From contig CAMPHB010000041.1 of NCBI GenBank assembly GCA_946885755.1, positions 1 through 8,591 on the forward strand: a stretch of 8,591 bases of DNA, written 5' to 3'. The stretch's first letter is position 1. The number at the start of each line of letters is the position of its first letter. Below, one piece after another: positions 1 through 5,562 of this stretch. Under the pieces are notes generated by a model. That model made no database searches and was not told the origin of the DNA. It worked only from the letters and a program-made list of their open reading frames with translations. The stretch comes from an uncultured Methylophaga sp. Lineage in GTDB: Bacteria; Pseudomonadota; Gammaproteobacteria; Nitrosococcales; Methylophagaceae. A program made the translations under genes and the position numbers.

Positions 1-1
1 G

Positions 2-34
2 GGTTATTGGGCGGATTTGATGGTGCGCTATTAA
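2..34 (+). CDS. possible C-terminal tail of an upstream gene (partial)
   Basis: Reading from base 2 gives GYWADLMVRY followed by a TAA stop at 32-34, which looks like a plausible protein end. A competing reading from base 1 gives a 19-residue tail ending in a TAA at 58-60. Neither can be assigned to a family from so few residues. The true end of the upstream gene could be either of these, or a gene on the other strand. Confidence 0.2.
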   Translation, partial: GYWADLMVRY

Positions 35-85
35 GTCGACCGATAATTGTTTTCTATTAATATGTTAGACTGCATTTGTAATTCG

Positions 86-91
86 TATTAT
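86..91 (+). promoter_or_regulatory. candidate -10 box for the OmpA-family lipoprotein gene
   Basis: TATTAT matches five of six positions of the sigma-70 -10 consensus and lies about 105 bp before the start codon. No good -35 is visible at normal spacing: the hexamer 17 bp upstream, at 63-68, is TGTTAG. If this box is used, transcription would start near base 98. The tandem palindromes at 111-144 would then be in the 5' leader rather than over the polymerase site. Confidence 0.3.
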
Positions 92-110
92 GATTTGTGT
101 CAGGCGAATG

Positions 111-144
111 CAACAATCTGTTGTTAGTAAGCAACAGATTGTTG
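111..144. repeat. two tandem 13-bp palindromes forming a long inverted repeat
   Basis: Arm one (111-123) is CAACAATCTGTTG and arm two (132-144) is CAACAGATTGTTG. They are perfect reverse complements across an 8-nt gap. Each arm is also a palindrome by itself, CAACA-N3-TGTTG, and the two centres (117 and 138) are 21 bp apart, about two helical turns. There is no T-tract after the second arm, so this is not an intrinsic terminator for + transcription. It could be a double operator for a dimeric regulator, or a stable hairpin in the leader of the lipoprotein mRNA. The symmetry is seen directly; the role is inferred. Confidence 0.75.
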
Positions 145-196
145 TAAAGGCTGAAGTACGAAATTTTCTGCTTTAAAAAAAGAAAAGGAATCGCTC

Positions 197-1039
197 ATGA
201 AACGACTATTTAAACTTAGCGCCGCTTTATTCACGATGGTGCTGTTGGCAGCGTGTGCTGGCCAGGACAAACGCACAACTGATAATTACCTGTTTTGTTC
301 AATTGCCGGCGGTATTGTGGGCGGTGCTGGTGCAGGCGCGACCACCGGTGGTCTTGCCGCTGCTGGCGGTGCATTCGCAGGTTCGCAGTTAGGCTTAATG
401 ATGTGTGGACAAGATGAAACTGCTGCGCCAATGGCAGCTAAAGAAGCGCCAGTTTGTGATGTGCCACCGCCTGCAGGCGCTCTGAAAGACGAAAATGGTT
501 GTGCCTTTGATAGTGACAATGATGGTGTTGTTGATGGTGTTGATATGTGCCGGAACACACCAGAAGGTGTTGAGGTTGACCGTGTTGGTTGTCCGCTGGA
601 CTCAGACCGTGACGGTACGCCAGATTACAAAGATCTGTGCCCCGGTACACCGCTGGGTGTGATTGTTGACCAGGATGGTTGCCCAATCGGTGGTCAGAAT
701 ATTCTGTCACTGACCGGCGTTAACTTTGCGTTCGACAAAGCGGTACTGACTCCAGAAGCAGAAATGATTCTGGACGAAGCGGTAGCCTTGTTGCAGGAAA
801 CTGACGAAGTGCTGGAAGTGCGTGTTGAAGGCCACACTGACAGTGTTGGTAGTGATGCTTACAACATGGATCTGTCACAGCGTCGTGCTGAGTCGGTTAT
901 TGATTATCTGGTTGCCAACGGTGTTAACTCAACCCGTTTGATACCAGTTGGTATGGGTGAAGGTTTCCCAGTTGCCAATAACGATACTGATGCAGGTCGT
1001 GCGGCTAACCGTCGTGTAGACTTTGTTGTTGTTGAATAA
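197..1039 (+). CDS. OmpA-family outer-membrane lipoprotein with TSP3-type calcium-binding repeats
   Basis: This 280-residue protein is predicted to be lipid-anchored and to bind peptidoglycan from the periplasmic face of the outer membrane. Residues 1-20 are a lipoprotein signal with lipobox LLAAC (Cys20). The residues after Cys are Ala-Gly, not Asp, which favours the outer membrane. Residues 38-66 are a Gly/Ala-rich glycine-zipper segment. Two Asp-rich repeats follow, DSDNDGVVDGVDMC (105-118) and DSDRDGTPDYKDLC (135-148), typical of TSP type-3 calcium-binding loops. The OmpA C-terminal domain spans about 173-279 and includes EGHTDSVGS (Asp215) and LSQRRA, the region that contacts diaminopimelate in this family. 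An AAGGAA ribosome site at 185-190 lies 6 nt before the ATG. The gene is monocistronic, with its own terminator. The family is clear; which cell process it serves is not. Confidence 0.95.
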   Translation: MKRLFKLSAALFTMVLLAACAGQDKRTTDNYLFCSIAGGIVGGAGAGATTGGLAAAGGAFAGSQLGLMMCGQDETAAPMAAKEAPVCDVPPPAGALKDENGCAFDSDNDGVVDGVDMCRNTPEGVEVDRVGCPLDSDRDGTPDYKDLCPGTPLGVIVDQDGCPIGGQNILSLTGVNFAFDKAVLTPEAEMILDEAVALLQETDEVLEVRVEGHTDSVGSDAYNMDLSQRRAESVIDYLVANGVNSTRLIPVGMGEGFPVANNDTDAGRAANRRVDFVVVE

Positions 1040-1060
1040 CACAACCCTGTCTTAAAACAG

Positions 1061-1086
1061 AAAAGGCCCTTTCGAGGGCCTTTTTT
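1061..1086. terminator. intrinsic terminator, probably bidirectional
   Basis: AAAAGGCCCT (1061-1070) pairs with AGGGCCTTTT (1075-1084) across a TTCG loop, and a T6 run (1081-1086) follows on the + strand. It lies 21 bp after the lipoprotein stop. On the minus strand the same hairpin is followed by four Ts, so it can also end the convergent DUF2927/regulator transcript, whose last stop is at 1104. Confidence 0.92.
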
Positions 1087-1103
1087 GTATCTGTCATTGG
1101 CAC

Positions 1104-1883
1104 TTACTTCATTAAGGGATACAAACCGGTGGCTCGCACTGACTGATCTGCCTCATCCAGCCATTGTTGAAAAACGGTTTGTTGCATAATGGTAGTTAAT
1201 GCAGCGTGAGATTGCTGTTTACCCATGCCGGGTTTTAATGCCGGCTGATACAGCAGTTTTAACAACACATAATCCAGGCCGGATAAAAAATTATCGTGGC
1301 TGCGGTCATTAAACACTGACGGGAATACCGCAACATCATCATTCGGTAAACCCATCACCTGCGTCAACTCTTCGACGATACAGGCCAGTAATTTGGCGTG
1401 CGCTCTTGCCCGATCCACCGGGATGATTACCTGCGCCCGGTGGATTTCACTTTGAGGGTTAACCGAAAAATGGGCAATACAAACACTGTTGCGGCTAAGT
1501 TGGTACACCATATTGTGATTTAACTGCATGTGGTCGTGTAAATAGCCAGGCAGACGGGATTCATCGGTAAAAATTATTTGCAAATTGGCCGATACCGAAT
1601 CAGTTGCCGGCAGAATCGAATGGCCGGTAATGGCTGATAATTGCTGCAGATGTGTTGTGCTGAGTTTTTCGTGCAACGCTTTATCAGCGACATCATGTTG
1701 AAAGCTGAAAAGGATCGGTTGCTGCCATTTGCGTAGCTGCGGTCGATGATCACTGTATTCACTGCCAAGGGCAATGCTTTCAAAACTTTGTTGTATATAT
1801 GCCTTGTTTTTCCAGTCTTCAGCAACAGCCACGGTAGTGAAACCCAGCAGTAATGTGCACCATAAATTAGCTGCCATTTTCAA
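1104..1883 (-). CDS. exported DUF2927-family protein
   Basis: The product has 259 residues with an N-terminal signal peptide, hydrophobic core about residues 7-21 and likely cleavage after AVA21. The C-terminal half carries the DUF2927 signature: CIVEELTQVMGLPND (168-182), then SVFND (189-193), and LDYVLLKLLYQPALKPGM ending at residue 220. The EE pair and the ordered ND/FND motifs resemble a degenerate metallopeptidase helix, but no HExxH is present, and the family's biochemical function is unknown to me. The gene overlaps the end of the upstream regulator gene, so the two are probably co-transcribed and translationally coupled. The start is uncertain. TTG at 1883 gives MKMAAN with a positively charged n-region and a 17-bp overlap. 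ATG at 1877 gives an 11-bp overlap but no positive charge before the hydrophobic core. Neither has a strong ribosome site. Confidence 0.85.
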   Translation of the reverse strand: MKMAANLWCTLLLGFTTVAVAEDWKNKAYIQQSFESIALGSEYSDHRPQLRKWQQPILFSFQHDVADKALHEKLSTTHLQQLSAITGHSILPATDSVSANLQIIFTDESRLPGYLHDHMQLNHNMVYQLSRNSVCIAHFSVNPQSEIHRAQVIIPVDRARAHAKLLACIVEELTQVMGLPNDDVAVFPSVFNDRSHDNFLSGLDYVLLKLLYQPALKPGMGKQQSHAALTTIMQQTVFQQWLDEADQSVRATGLYPLMK

Positions 1884-3243
1884 TGATAAATACCAATGTC
1901 ATTGGCGCAATATCCTGGCGTTCATCGTGAATCACATAAATGCTTCTGTTCTGTTCACTTTGAACTTCAGTCAGTTCAAAAACCGTTAAGGCATCTGCTG
2001 CCGGTTGCTTGAGTTTGTCACTAATACCTTTGATAGTTTGCTGAGTAAGAAATTGATCGAGCGCTGGCTGATCCAGATTTGCCGACGTATTTGTTAACAG
2101 CTTAATAAGTTTTTCACTGAGCGATTTTATCTGCAACGCTTCATCTAACTGAATAACGGCCAGCGCATCCTGAGCAAATATTGCCTGCCACTGCGCCAGT
2201 GACTGTTTCAGTGAGCGTTCGGTGGTTTTCAGTTCGGTGACATCCTGATTAACCTCGATGGCACCGATAATATTATTGTCGTTATCTTTAAGCGGGGTGG
2301 CGTGCATGATGATGGTGCGCTGTTGGCCGTCAAATGTTTCAATATTGACGATTTCAGGTGTACTGGTCTCACCCTCAGTCACTGCGCGAGCAAATGTCCA
2401 GTCTTCAGCAGTCAGCGGTTCGCCGTTTTTTTCCCACCAGCCTTTGTATTCGCCGTACTGGTCCAGGCCCACATATTTTGCGCCGCCCCAAATGCGCTGT
2501 ACTTCGGGATTTGCCAGACATATTTTGCCGGTTTCATCGGCGACCCACAGCCCGACCGGAATGATATCGATAATTTTTTTTTGCAGATATTCACTGTGTG
2601 CCAGTGCCATTTCGGCTTGTTTGCGATCGGTGATGTCAGCGCTGATACCGATAACTTTGACCGGACGTTTTGCCGCGTCAAATACCAATTCGGCACGTGA
2701 TGAAAACCACTTTGTCTGGCCGTCATCAGTGATAACTTCAAAGTCCCAGTTGTGGGGCGCGCCGCCGCCGAATGTGGTGATAAGTTCTTCAAGTGGTAAT
2801 TGGGTGAAAGGCATCATGCAATTTGGCAAATGATCAGCGGTGACACCAAACAGCGTTTCGGTATTATCTGAACAGGTGACGGTACCGGTCAGCACATTCC
2901 ATTCCCAATTGATGATTTGCGCCATTTCCAGCGCGGCTTTCATGCGGGCTTCGTTGTCGAGGATCTGGTTCAGATATTCGCGCCGCAGGTCTTTCATCGC
3001 ACCATTGTCCGGTTCAGCCGATTGCAGGCTTTCTATCGCTTCATCACCGTAACGCAGCCAAACCCAGTTCACTTTCAAAAAATCAGCCAGTGCGCGCAGA
3101 TTGTCGTACTCGATTTCACCGCCTTTGGTCCAGCGGTTAACCGAAGGAATTGAGGTGCCAATGGCACTGGCAACCTGCGCCTGTGTCAGCGAATTTTGTT
3201 TCAGCAATACCTTCAGGCGTTCGCCAAATCCGTTTTTTTTCAT
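1867..3243 (-). CDS. XRE-family HTH regulator with PAS sensor domains
   Basis: This is a 458-residue soluble protein with no signal peptide or membrane segment. Residues 7-67 form an XRE/Cro-type helix-turn-helix (LTQAQVASAIGTSIPSVNRW, 19-38). After a charged linker, PAS domain 1 spans about 100-208 and ends in the PAC-like GISADITDRKQAE. PAS domain 2 spans about 217-339 and ends in IEVNQDVTELK. Residues 350-458 look like a third, degenerate PAS fold. There is no histidine kinase, GGDEF, EAL or sigma-54 domain, so the molecule is best read as a one-component DNA-binding sensor whose PAS domains bind a ligand, cofactor or partner. Ligand identity cannot be read from the sequence. It is divergent from the cupin/porin operon and is the obvious candidate regulator of it. 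The coding strand carries an A8 run right after ATG (3233-3240) and an A9 run at 2574-2582. A GGAG at 3257-3260 is 13 nt from the ATG, a poor ribosome site. Confidence 0.9.
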   Translation of the reverse strand: MKKNGFGERLKVLLKQNSLTQAQVASAIGTSIPSVNRWTKGGEIEYDNLRALADFLKVNWVWLRYGDEAIESLQSAEPDNGAMKDLRREYLNQILDNEARMKAALEMAQIINWEWNVLTGTVTCSDNTETLFGVTADHLPNCMMPFTQLPLEELITTFGGGAPHNWDFEVITDDGQTKWFSSRAELVFDAAKRPVKVIGISADITDRKQAEMALAHSEYLQKKIIDIIPVGLWVADETGKICLANPEVQRIWGGAKYVGLDQYGEYKGWWEKNGEPLTAEDWTFARAVTEGETSTPEIVNIETFDGQQRTIIMHATPLKDNDNNIIGAIEVNQDVTELKTTERSLKQSLAQWQAIFAQDALAVIQLDEALQIKSLSEKLIKLLTNTSANLDQPALDQFLTQQTIKGISDKLKQPAADALTVFELTEVQSEQNRSIYVIHDERQDIAPMTLVFIIENGS

Positions 3244-3325
3244 CTTTTTGCAAAGACTCCCGTGGCCATTTCCAACAATCGGCTAAGCGCCGCAAAGCAT
3301 GTTAGCACGAACCTCTCCAGCCACC

Positions 3326-3331
3326 ATTATA
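3326..3331 (-). promoter_or_regulatory. -10 box for the HTH-PAS regulator gene
   Basis: The minus strand reads a perfect TATAAT here, placing the transcription start near 3318 and giving a leader of about 75 nt. The -35 position is poor: at 18-bp spacing it reads TTACTT, and the closest consensus-like hexamer, TTGTTA, is only 14 bp away. The space normally filled by a -35 is covered by the palindrome at 3341-3355, which suggests control by a bound protein. Confidence 0.55.
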
Positions 3332-3340
3332 TGCTTCTTA

Positions 3341-3355
3341 TTACTTAACAAGTAA
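3341..3355. promoter_or_regulatory. operator-like palindrome 1 of the divergent control region
   Basis: TTACTTAACAAGTAA is a perfect inverted repeat with 6-bp arms (TTACTT/AAGTAA) around a 3-bp centre. It sits over the -35 region of the minus-strand promoter for the regulator gene. A near-identical copy lies 19 bp away, centre to centre. It is a likely binding site for a dimeric HTH protein, most simply the HTH-PAS regulator itself, which would make that gene autoregulated. Symmetry is observed; the binding partner is inferred. Confidence 0.65.
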
Positions 3356-3359
3356 AAAA

Positions 3360-3374
3360 TTACTTGACAGGTAA
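3360..3374. promoter_or_regulatory. operator-like palindrome 2 of the divergent control region
   Basis: TTACTTGACAGGTAA repeats the layout of palindrome 1, with TTACTT/AGGTAA arms differing at one position from perfect symmetry. It is perfect if read as TTAC-N7-GTAA. It contains the TTGACA -35 hexamer of the rightward promoter, so a protein bound here would block or reposition polymerase at the cupin operon promoter. Confidence 0.65.
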
Positions 3375-3393
3375 TATTTGTCAGGAATATAAC
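3364..3393 (+). promoter_or_regulatory. sigma-70 type promoter of the cupin / exported protein / porin operon
   Basis: TTGACA (3364-3369, six of six) is separated by 18 bp from TATAAC (3388-3393, five of six). The predicted start near 3400 leaves a leader of about 85 nt before the cupin ATG. The -35 is embedded in palindrome 2. Confidence 0.65.
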
Positions 3394-3405
3394 TAAAAAC
3401 GCATG

Positions 3406-3421
3406 CAGGAAGATTTTCCTG
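3406..3421 (+). other. small hairpin in the operon leader
   Basis: CAGGAA (3406-3411) and TTCCTG (3416-3421) pair perfectly across a GATT loop, a few bases after the predicted transcription start. A 5'-end hairpin of this kind commonly protects mRNA from decay. No T-tract follows, so it is not a terminator, and I see no known riboswitch in the remaining leader. Confidence 0.4.
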
Positions 3422-3484
3422 AATCCGCTTTGGCGCCGCGCTAAAGCATTGAATGCATTTAGTTAATAAATTTGGAGATAAGCA

Positions 3485-3925
3485 ATGAATAGCAGATTAC
3501 CCATGCTGGCAGCAGCAACACTGGGCTTAACAATCGGCGCGATGGCGCTGGCGCATGGCGTTGTTGAACATGACGGTAAAAGCAAACAACTGAAATTCTT
3601 TCCGGATGCCCAGCAGATAGATCTGGCCTCTATGGAAGAGCCGGGTGTTGCGGCATTTTTCAGTGACATCGTCGGTTCCGGTCATCCGCAGTCACCGATT
3701 TCCTGTGGTTTGTTCGAAATCGAAGCCGGCAAACCGCTGGTTTATACCTACGATTACGACGACATCAAAATCATGCTGGAAGGCAATATCAATTTCTCGG
3801 ATGGCCAACAAGAAGTATCGGCCAAACCGGGCGATGTGCTGTTTTTCCCGAATGGTTCAACCATCACTTTTTCTACTGAAACGTCAGGTCTGGCTTTTGC
3901 CTGTGGTCAGCGGGCGGTCTTTTAA
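3485..3925 (+). CDS. exported single-domain cupin, EutQ-like, lacking the usual metal ligands
   Basis: The product has 146 residues. Residues 1-23 are a Sec signal ending in AMALA, so the mature protein should begin with His24-Gly. Residues of about 75-140 form a cupin barrel. In cupin motif 1, around YTYDYDDIKIMLEG (87-100), the normal HxH and Glu metal ligands are replaced by Tyr and Asp. Motif 2, GDVLFFPNGSTITFST (116-131), keeps the PxG turn but has Ile where the motif-2 His should be. This pattern resembles EutQ/DUF861-type cupins, which here would be periplasmic. Cys74 and Cys140 are the only cysteines and could form a disulfide. GGAGA at 3474-3478 lies 6 nt before the ATG. It is the first gene of the operon. 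A ligand-binding or chaperone role is as plausible as catalysis; the substrate is unknown. Confidence 0.8.
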   Translation: MNSRLPMLAAATLGLTIGAMALAHGVVEHDGKSKQLKFFPDAQQIDLASMEEPGVAAFFSDIVGSGHPQSPISCGLFEIEAGKPLVYTYDYDDIKIMLEGNINFSDGQQEVSAKPGDVLFFPNGSTITFSTETSGLAFACGQRAVF

Positions 3926-3935
3926 GACGTCTTAA
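3922..3935. repeat. 14-bp perfect palindrome across the cupin stop codon
   Basis: TTAAGACGTCTTAA is fully self-complementary and includes the TAA stop at 3923-3925. It is too tight to form an RNA hairpin with a useful loop, so it is either a chance feature or a protein-binding site. Confidence 0.5.
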
Positions 3936-3945
3936 CAAATAGCCG

Positions 3946-3996
3946 GGATGTTTGATAACGCAGCGGCAAAAACAATAACAAAGCCGCTCAACATCC
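3946..3996 (+). other. two-part hairpin between the cupin and the 514-residue gene
   Basis: An outer stem GGATGTT (3946-3952) / AACATCC (3990-3996) encloses an inner stem AGCGGC (3962-3967) / GCCGCT (3983-3988). The apical loop is 15 nt and A-rich, with a 9-nt bulge on the left side and one base on the right. No T-tract follows. It ends 9 nt before the strong AAGGAG ribosome site (4006-4011) of the next gene. It could be an mRNA processing or stabilising element that sets cupin expression apart from downstream genes; that role is inferred. Confidence 0.55.
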
Positions 3997-4017
3997 TGAA
4001 TCAAGAAGGAGAGAGCA

Positions 4018-5562
4018 ATGCAAAAAAGTAAGTTAAGCAAAATACTTTCATTAAGCCTGTCATTCACAGCGGTTGGTGGTCTGCAAGCCGCCGATCTAAC
4101 CGATCTGACAGGCGGTGATCCCTTTTATTACACCAGTGACCAGGTGATAACAGAGGACAATAAACAAAAAGCCCTGCTGGGCGTTGGCCGGCCCGATAAG
4201 ACCCATTCGCAAATCCCGCATTTGCCGGTGTATTACGGTTATATGAGCACCAACGCAACCTACCGGTTTGTCAATGTGGTTGAGCAGGTTTTCACCATGA
4301 TAGGTGAAGGTAAACACGGCTTGTGGCGGATTCAGGAAAACGGCACGGTGCGTTTTTATCTGAAAAGAGATGGTAAAGGGCTTGATAAGGATGCGGACAT
4401 TTTTGCCGCAGAAAATCAGCAGCAAATTGAGGCTAATTACAGCCATTATCTGCCCGATGAAAGCTGGTCTGGCTACAAGTATCCGGATCAGCAGTTTAAT
4501 GACAAGGGCAAACTGAACTTTGTTGATCTGCCGATTAACCATCCGATTTTTGATCAGCAATATCAGGATCACACACCGATTGATTTAGCCAACTGGTACT
4601 GCACCATGTCCGGCAATGATTATCCTTATGCCAAAAAAGCACTGGATTTTGCCTTTAGTCAGCCGGGCGCCAATCAGGTCGGTCCGCTCGGCAAACGTGC
4701 AGGTCTCGATGTTAAAGAAAACTATGCCAAAGTGCTGCGTCTTGAGCACTTTCCGGATGCCCGTTCATGGATAAACGTCGGTCAGCCCGGCAAAGATGCG
4801 CTGCATGTTAACTGGCAGGCCGTGGATGCCAATAAAACCAATGCTGAGTTTTATCTGGTGGAACGGACGTTTTTTAACAAACCGTATATTTTCCTGACCG
4901 CCGTTTATGACAATGCTGATAATACCGATCATCAGTATATCCGGCCTGCGGGCGCTTATTTTGATTCGCTGGACGCTGAGGCCGGGCACATCAAAAACAC
5001 AGTCACCAAAACCCCGCGGTTTCATCTGGAAAACGGCAAAGCCGGTGAAGCTATCGGTTTACCGCTGTACGGTGTCCACCACCCGGATCGGGCTTCCTAT
5101 GATGCCGGCGGTGCCTGTCCGTTAAAAGGCGGCGACTGGGGCCGATATCCGGATCCTACCGGCGGTTCCTCCTGGCCGACAACCTACGAGGAAGTCACAC
5201 CGCTGTGTGATGCCTTGCTGGTGGACATTAAGTTTTATTCAAATCTCGATGGCCGAGACTGGACCGACCCCAATAAATATCTGGCCAATGCCGGTATGGG
5301 TTCTGAAAAAGTCACCTACAAAATGCAGCCCGGTCATTACGGTGTGTTTACCGATCCTTACAACACATCCCGTGGTATCAAAAACGCTGAAAGCCGCGAT
5401 TTGCCTGCGGAAATTACCGTCACTTTTCCCACCGCTGAACCACCGGTTAGTTATGTAAAACCGGAAGTTGCTGAAGTGGTGCAGGGCATGGTGCCCGGTG
5501 AATTTTCTACCTGCCGGCCGGTTATTCAGGCCTCTCTTGTTGACGAGGTAAATGTCAAATGA
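4018..5562 (+). CDS. large exported protein of unrecognised family
   Basis: I do not recognise a family for this 514-residue protein. Residues 1-24 form a signal peptide (Lys-rich start, hydrophobic core, LQA cleavage site), so it should be periplasmic or secreted. There is no lipobox, no internal membrane helix and no C-terminal beta-signal. The mature part is rich in Tyr, Trp, Asp and Pro, as in globular secreted proteins. It has exactly four cysteines, Cys195, Cys367, Cys397 and Cys499, which would allow two disulfides. Notable local segments are NWYCTMSGNDYPYA (192-205), YGVHHPDRASYDAGGACP (351-368) with a His-His pair, and GGDWGRYPDPTGGSSW (371-386). AAGGAG at 4006-4011 lies 6 nt before the ATG. 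It overlaps the porin gene by 4 bp (ATGA), so the two are likely made together. By position it may bind, process or deliver the porin's substrate. Confidence 0.85.
   Translation: MQKSKLSKILSLSLSFTAVGGLQAADLTDLTGGDPFYYTSDQVITEDNKQKALLGVGRPDKTHSQIPHLPVYYGYMSTNATYRFVNVVEQVFTMIGEGKHGLWRIQENGTVRFYLKRDGKGLDKDADIFAAENQQQIEANYSHYLPDESWSGYKYPDQQFNDKGKLNFVDLPINHPIFDQQYQDHTPIDLANWYCTMSGNDYPYAKKALDFAFSQPGANQVGPLGKRAGLDVKENYAKVLRLEHFPDARSWINVGQPGKDALHVNWQAVDANKTNAEFYLVERTFFNKPYIFLTAVYDNADNTDHQYIRPAGAYFDSLDAEAGHIKNTVTKTPRFHLENGKAGEAIGLPLYGVHHPDRASYDAGGACPLKGGDWGRYPDPTGGSSWPTTYEEVTPLCDALLVDIKFYSNLDGRDWTDPNKYLANAGMGSEKVTYKMQPGHYGVFTDPYNTSRGIKNAESRDLPAEITVTFPTAEPPVSYVKPEVAEVVQGMVPGEFSTCRPVIQASLVDEVNVK

Noticed and set aside
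111..144. Intrinsic terminator for the gene upstream of the window
   Set aside because: The stem is strong but is A/T rich, has an 8-nt loop and is not followed by a T-tract on the + strand.
505..640. Repeated Asp-rich units as a DNA repeat or CRISPR-like array
   Set aside because: The repetition is at the protein level (two TSP3-type loops in the lipoprotein), with diverged DNA and no repeat-spacer structure.
1104..1883. Zinc metallopeptidase assignment for the DUF2927 protein
   Set aside because: The helix around EELTQ resembles a peptidase motif but there is no HExxH or other visible metal triad.
2258..2833. A 191-codon open frame on the + strand antisense to the regulator
   Set aside because: It lies wholly inside a well-supported HTH-PAS gene, has no family motif and low-complexity Ser/Pro composition, and is what the codon use of the real gene would produce by chance.
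4096..4572. A 158-codon minus-strand open frame opposite the 514-residue gene
   Set aside because: It is antisense to a gene with a strong ribosome site, signal peptide and operon context; its own composition is Ile-rich without recognisable features.
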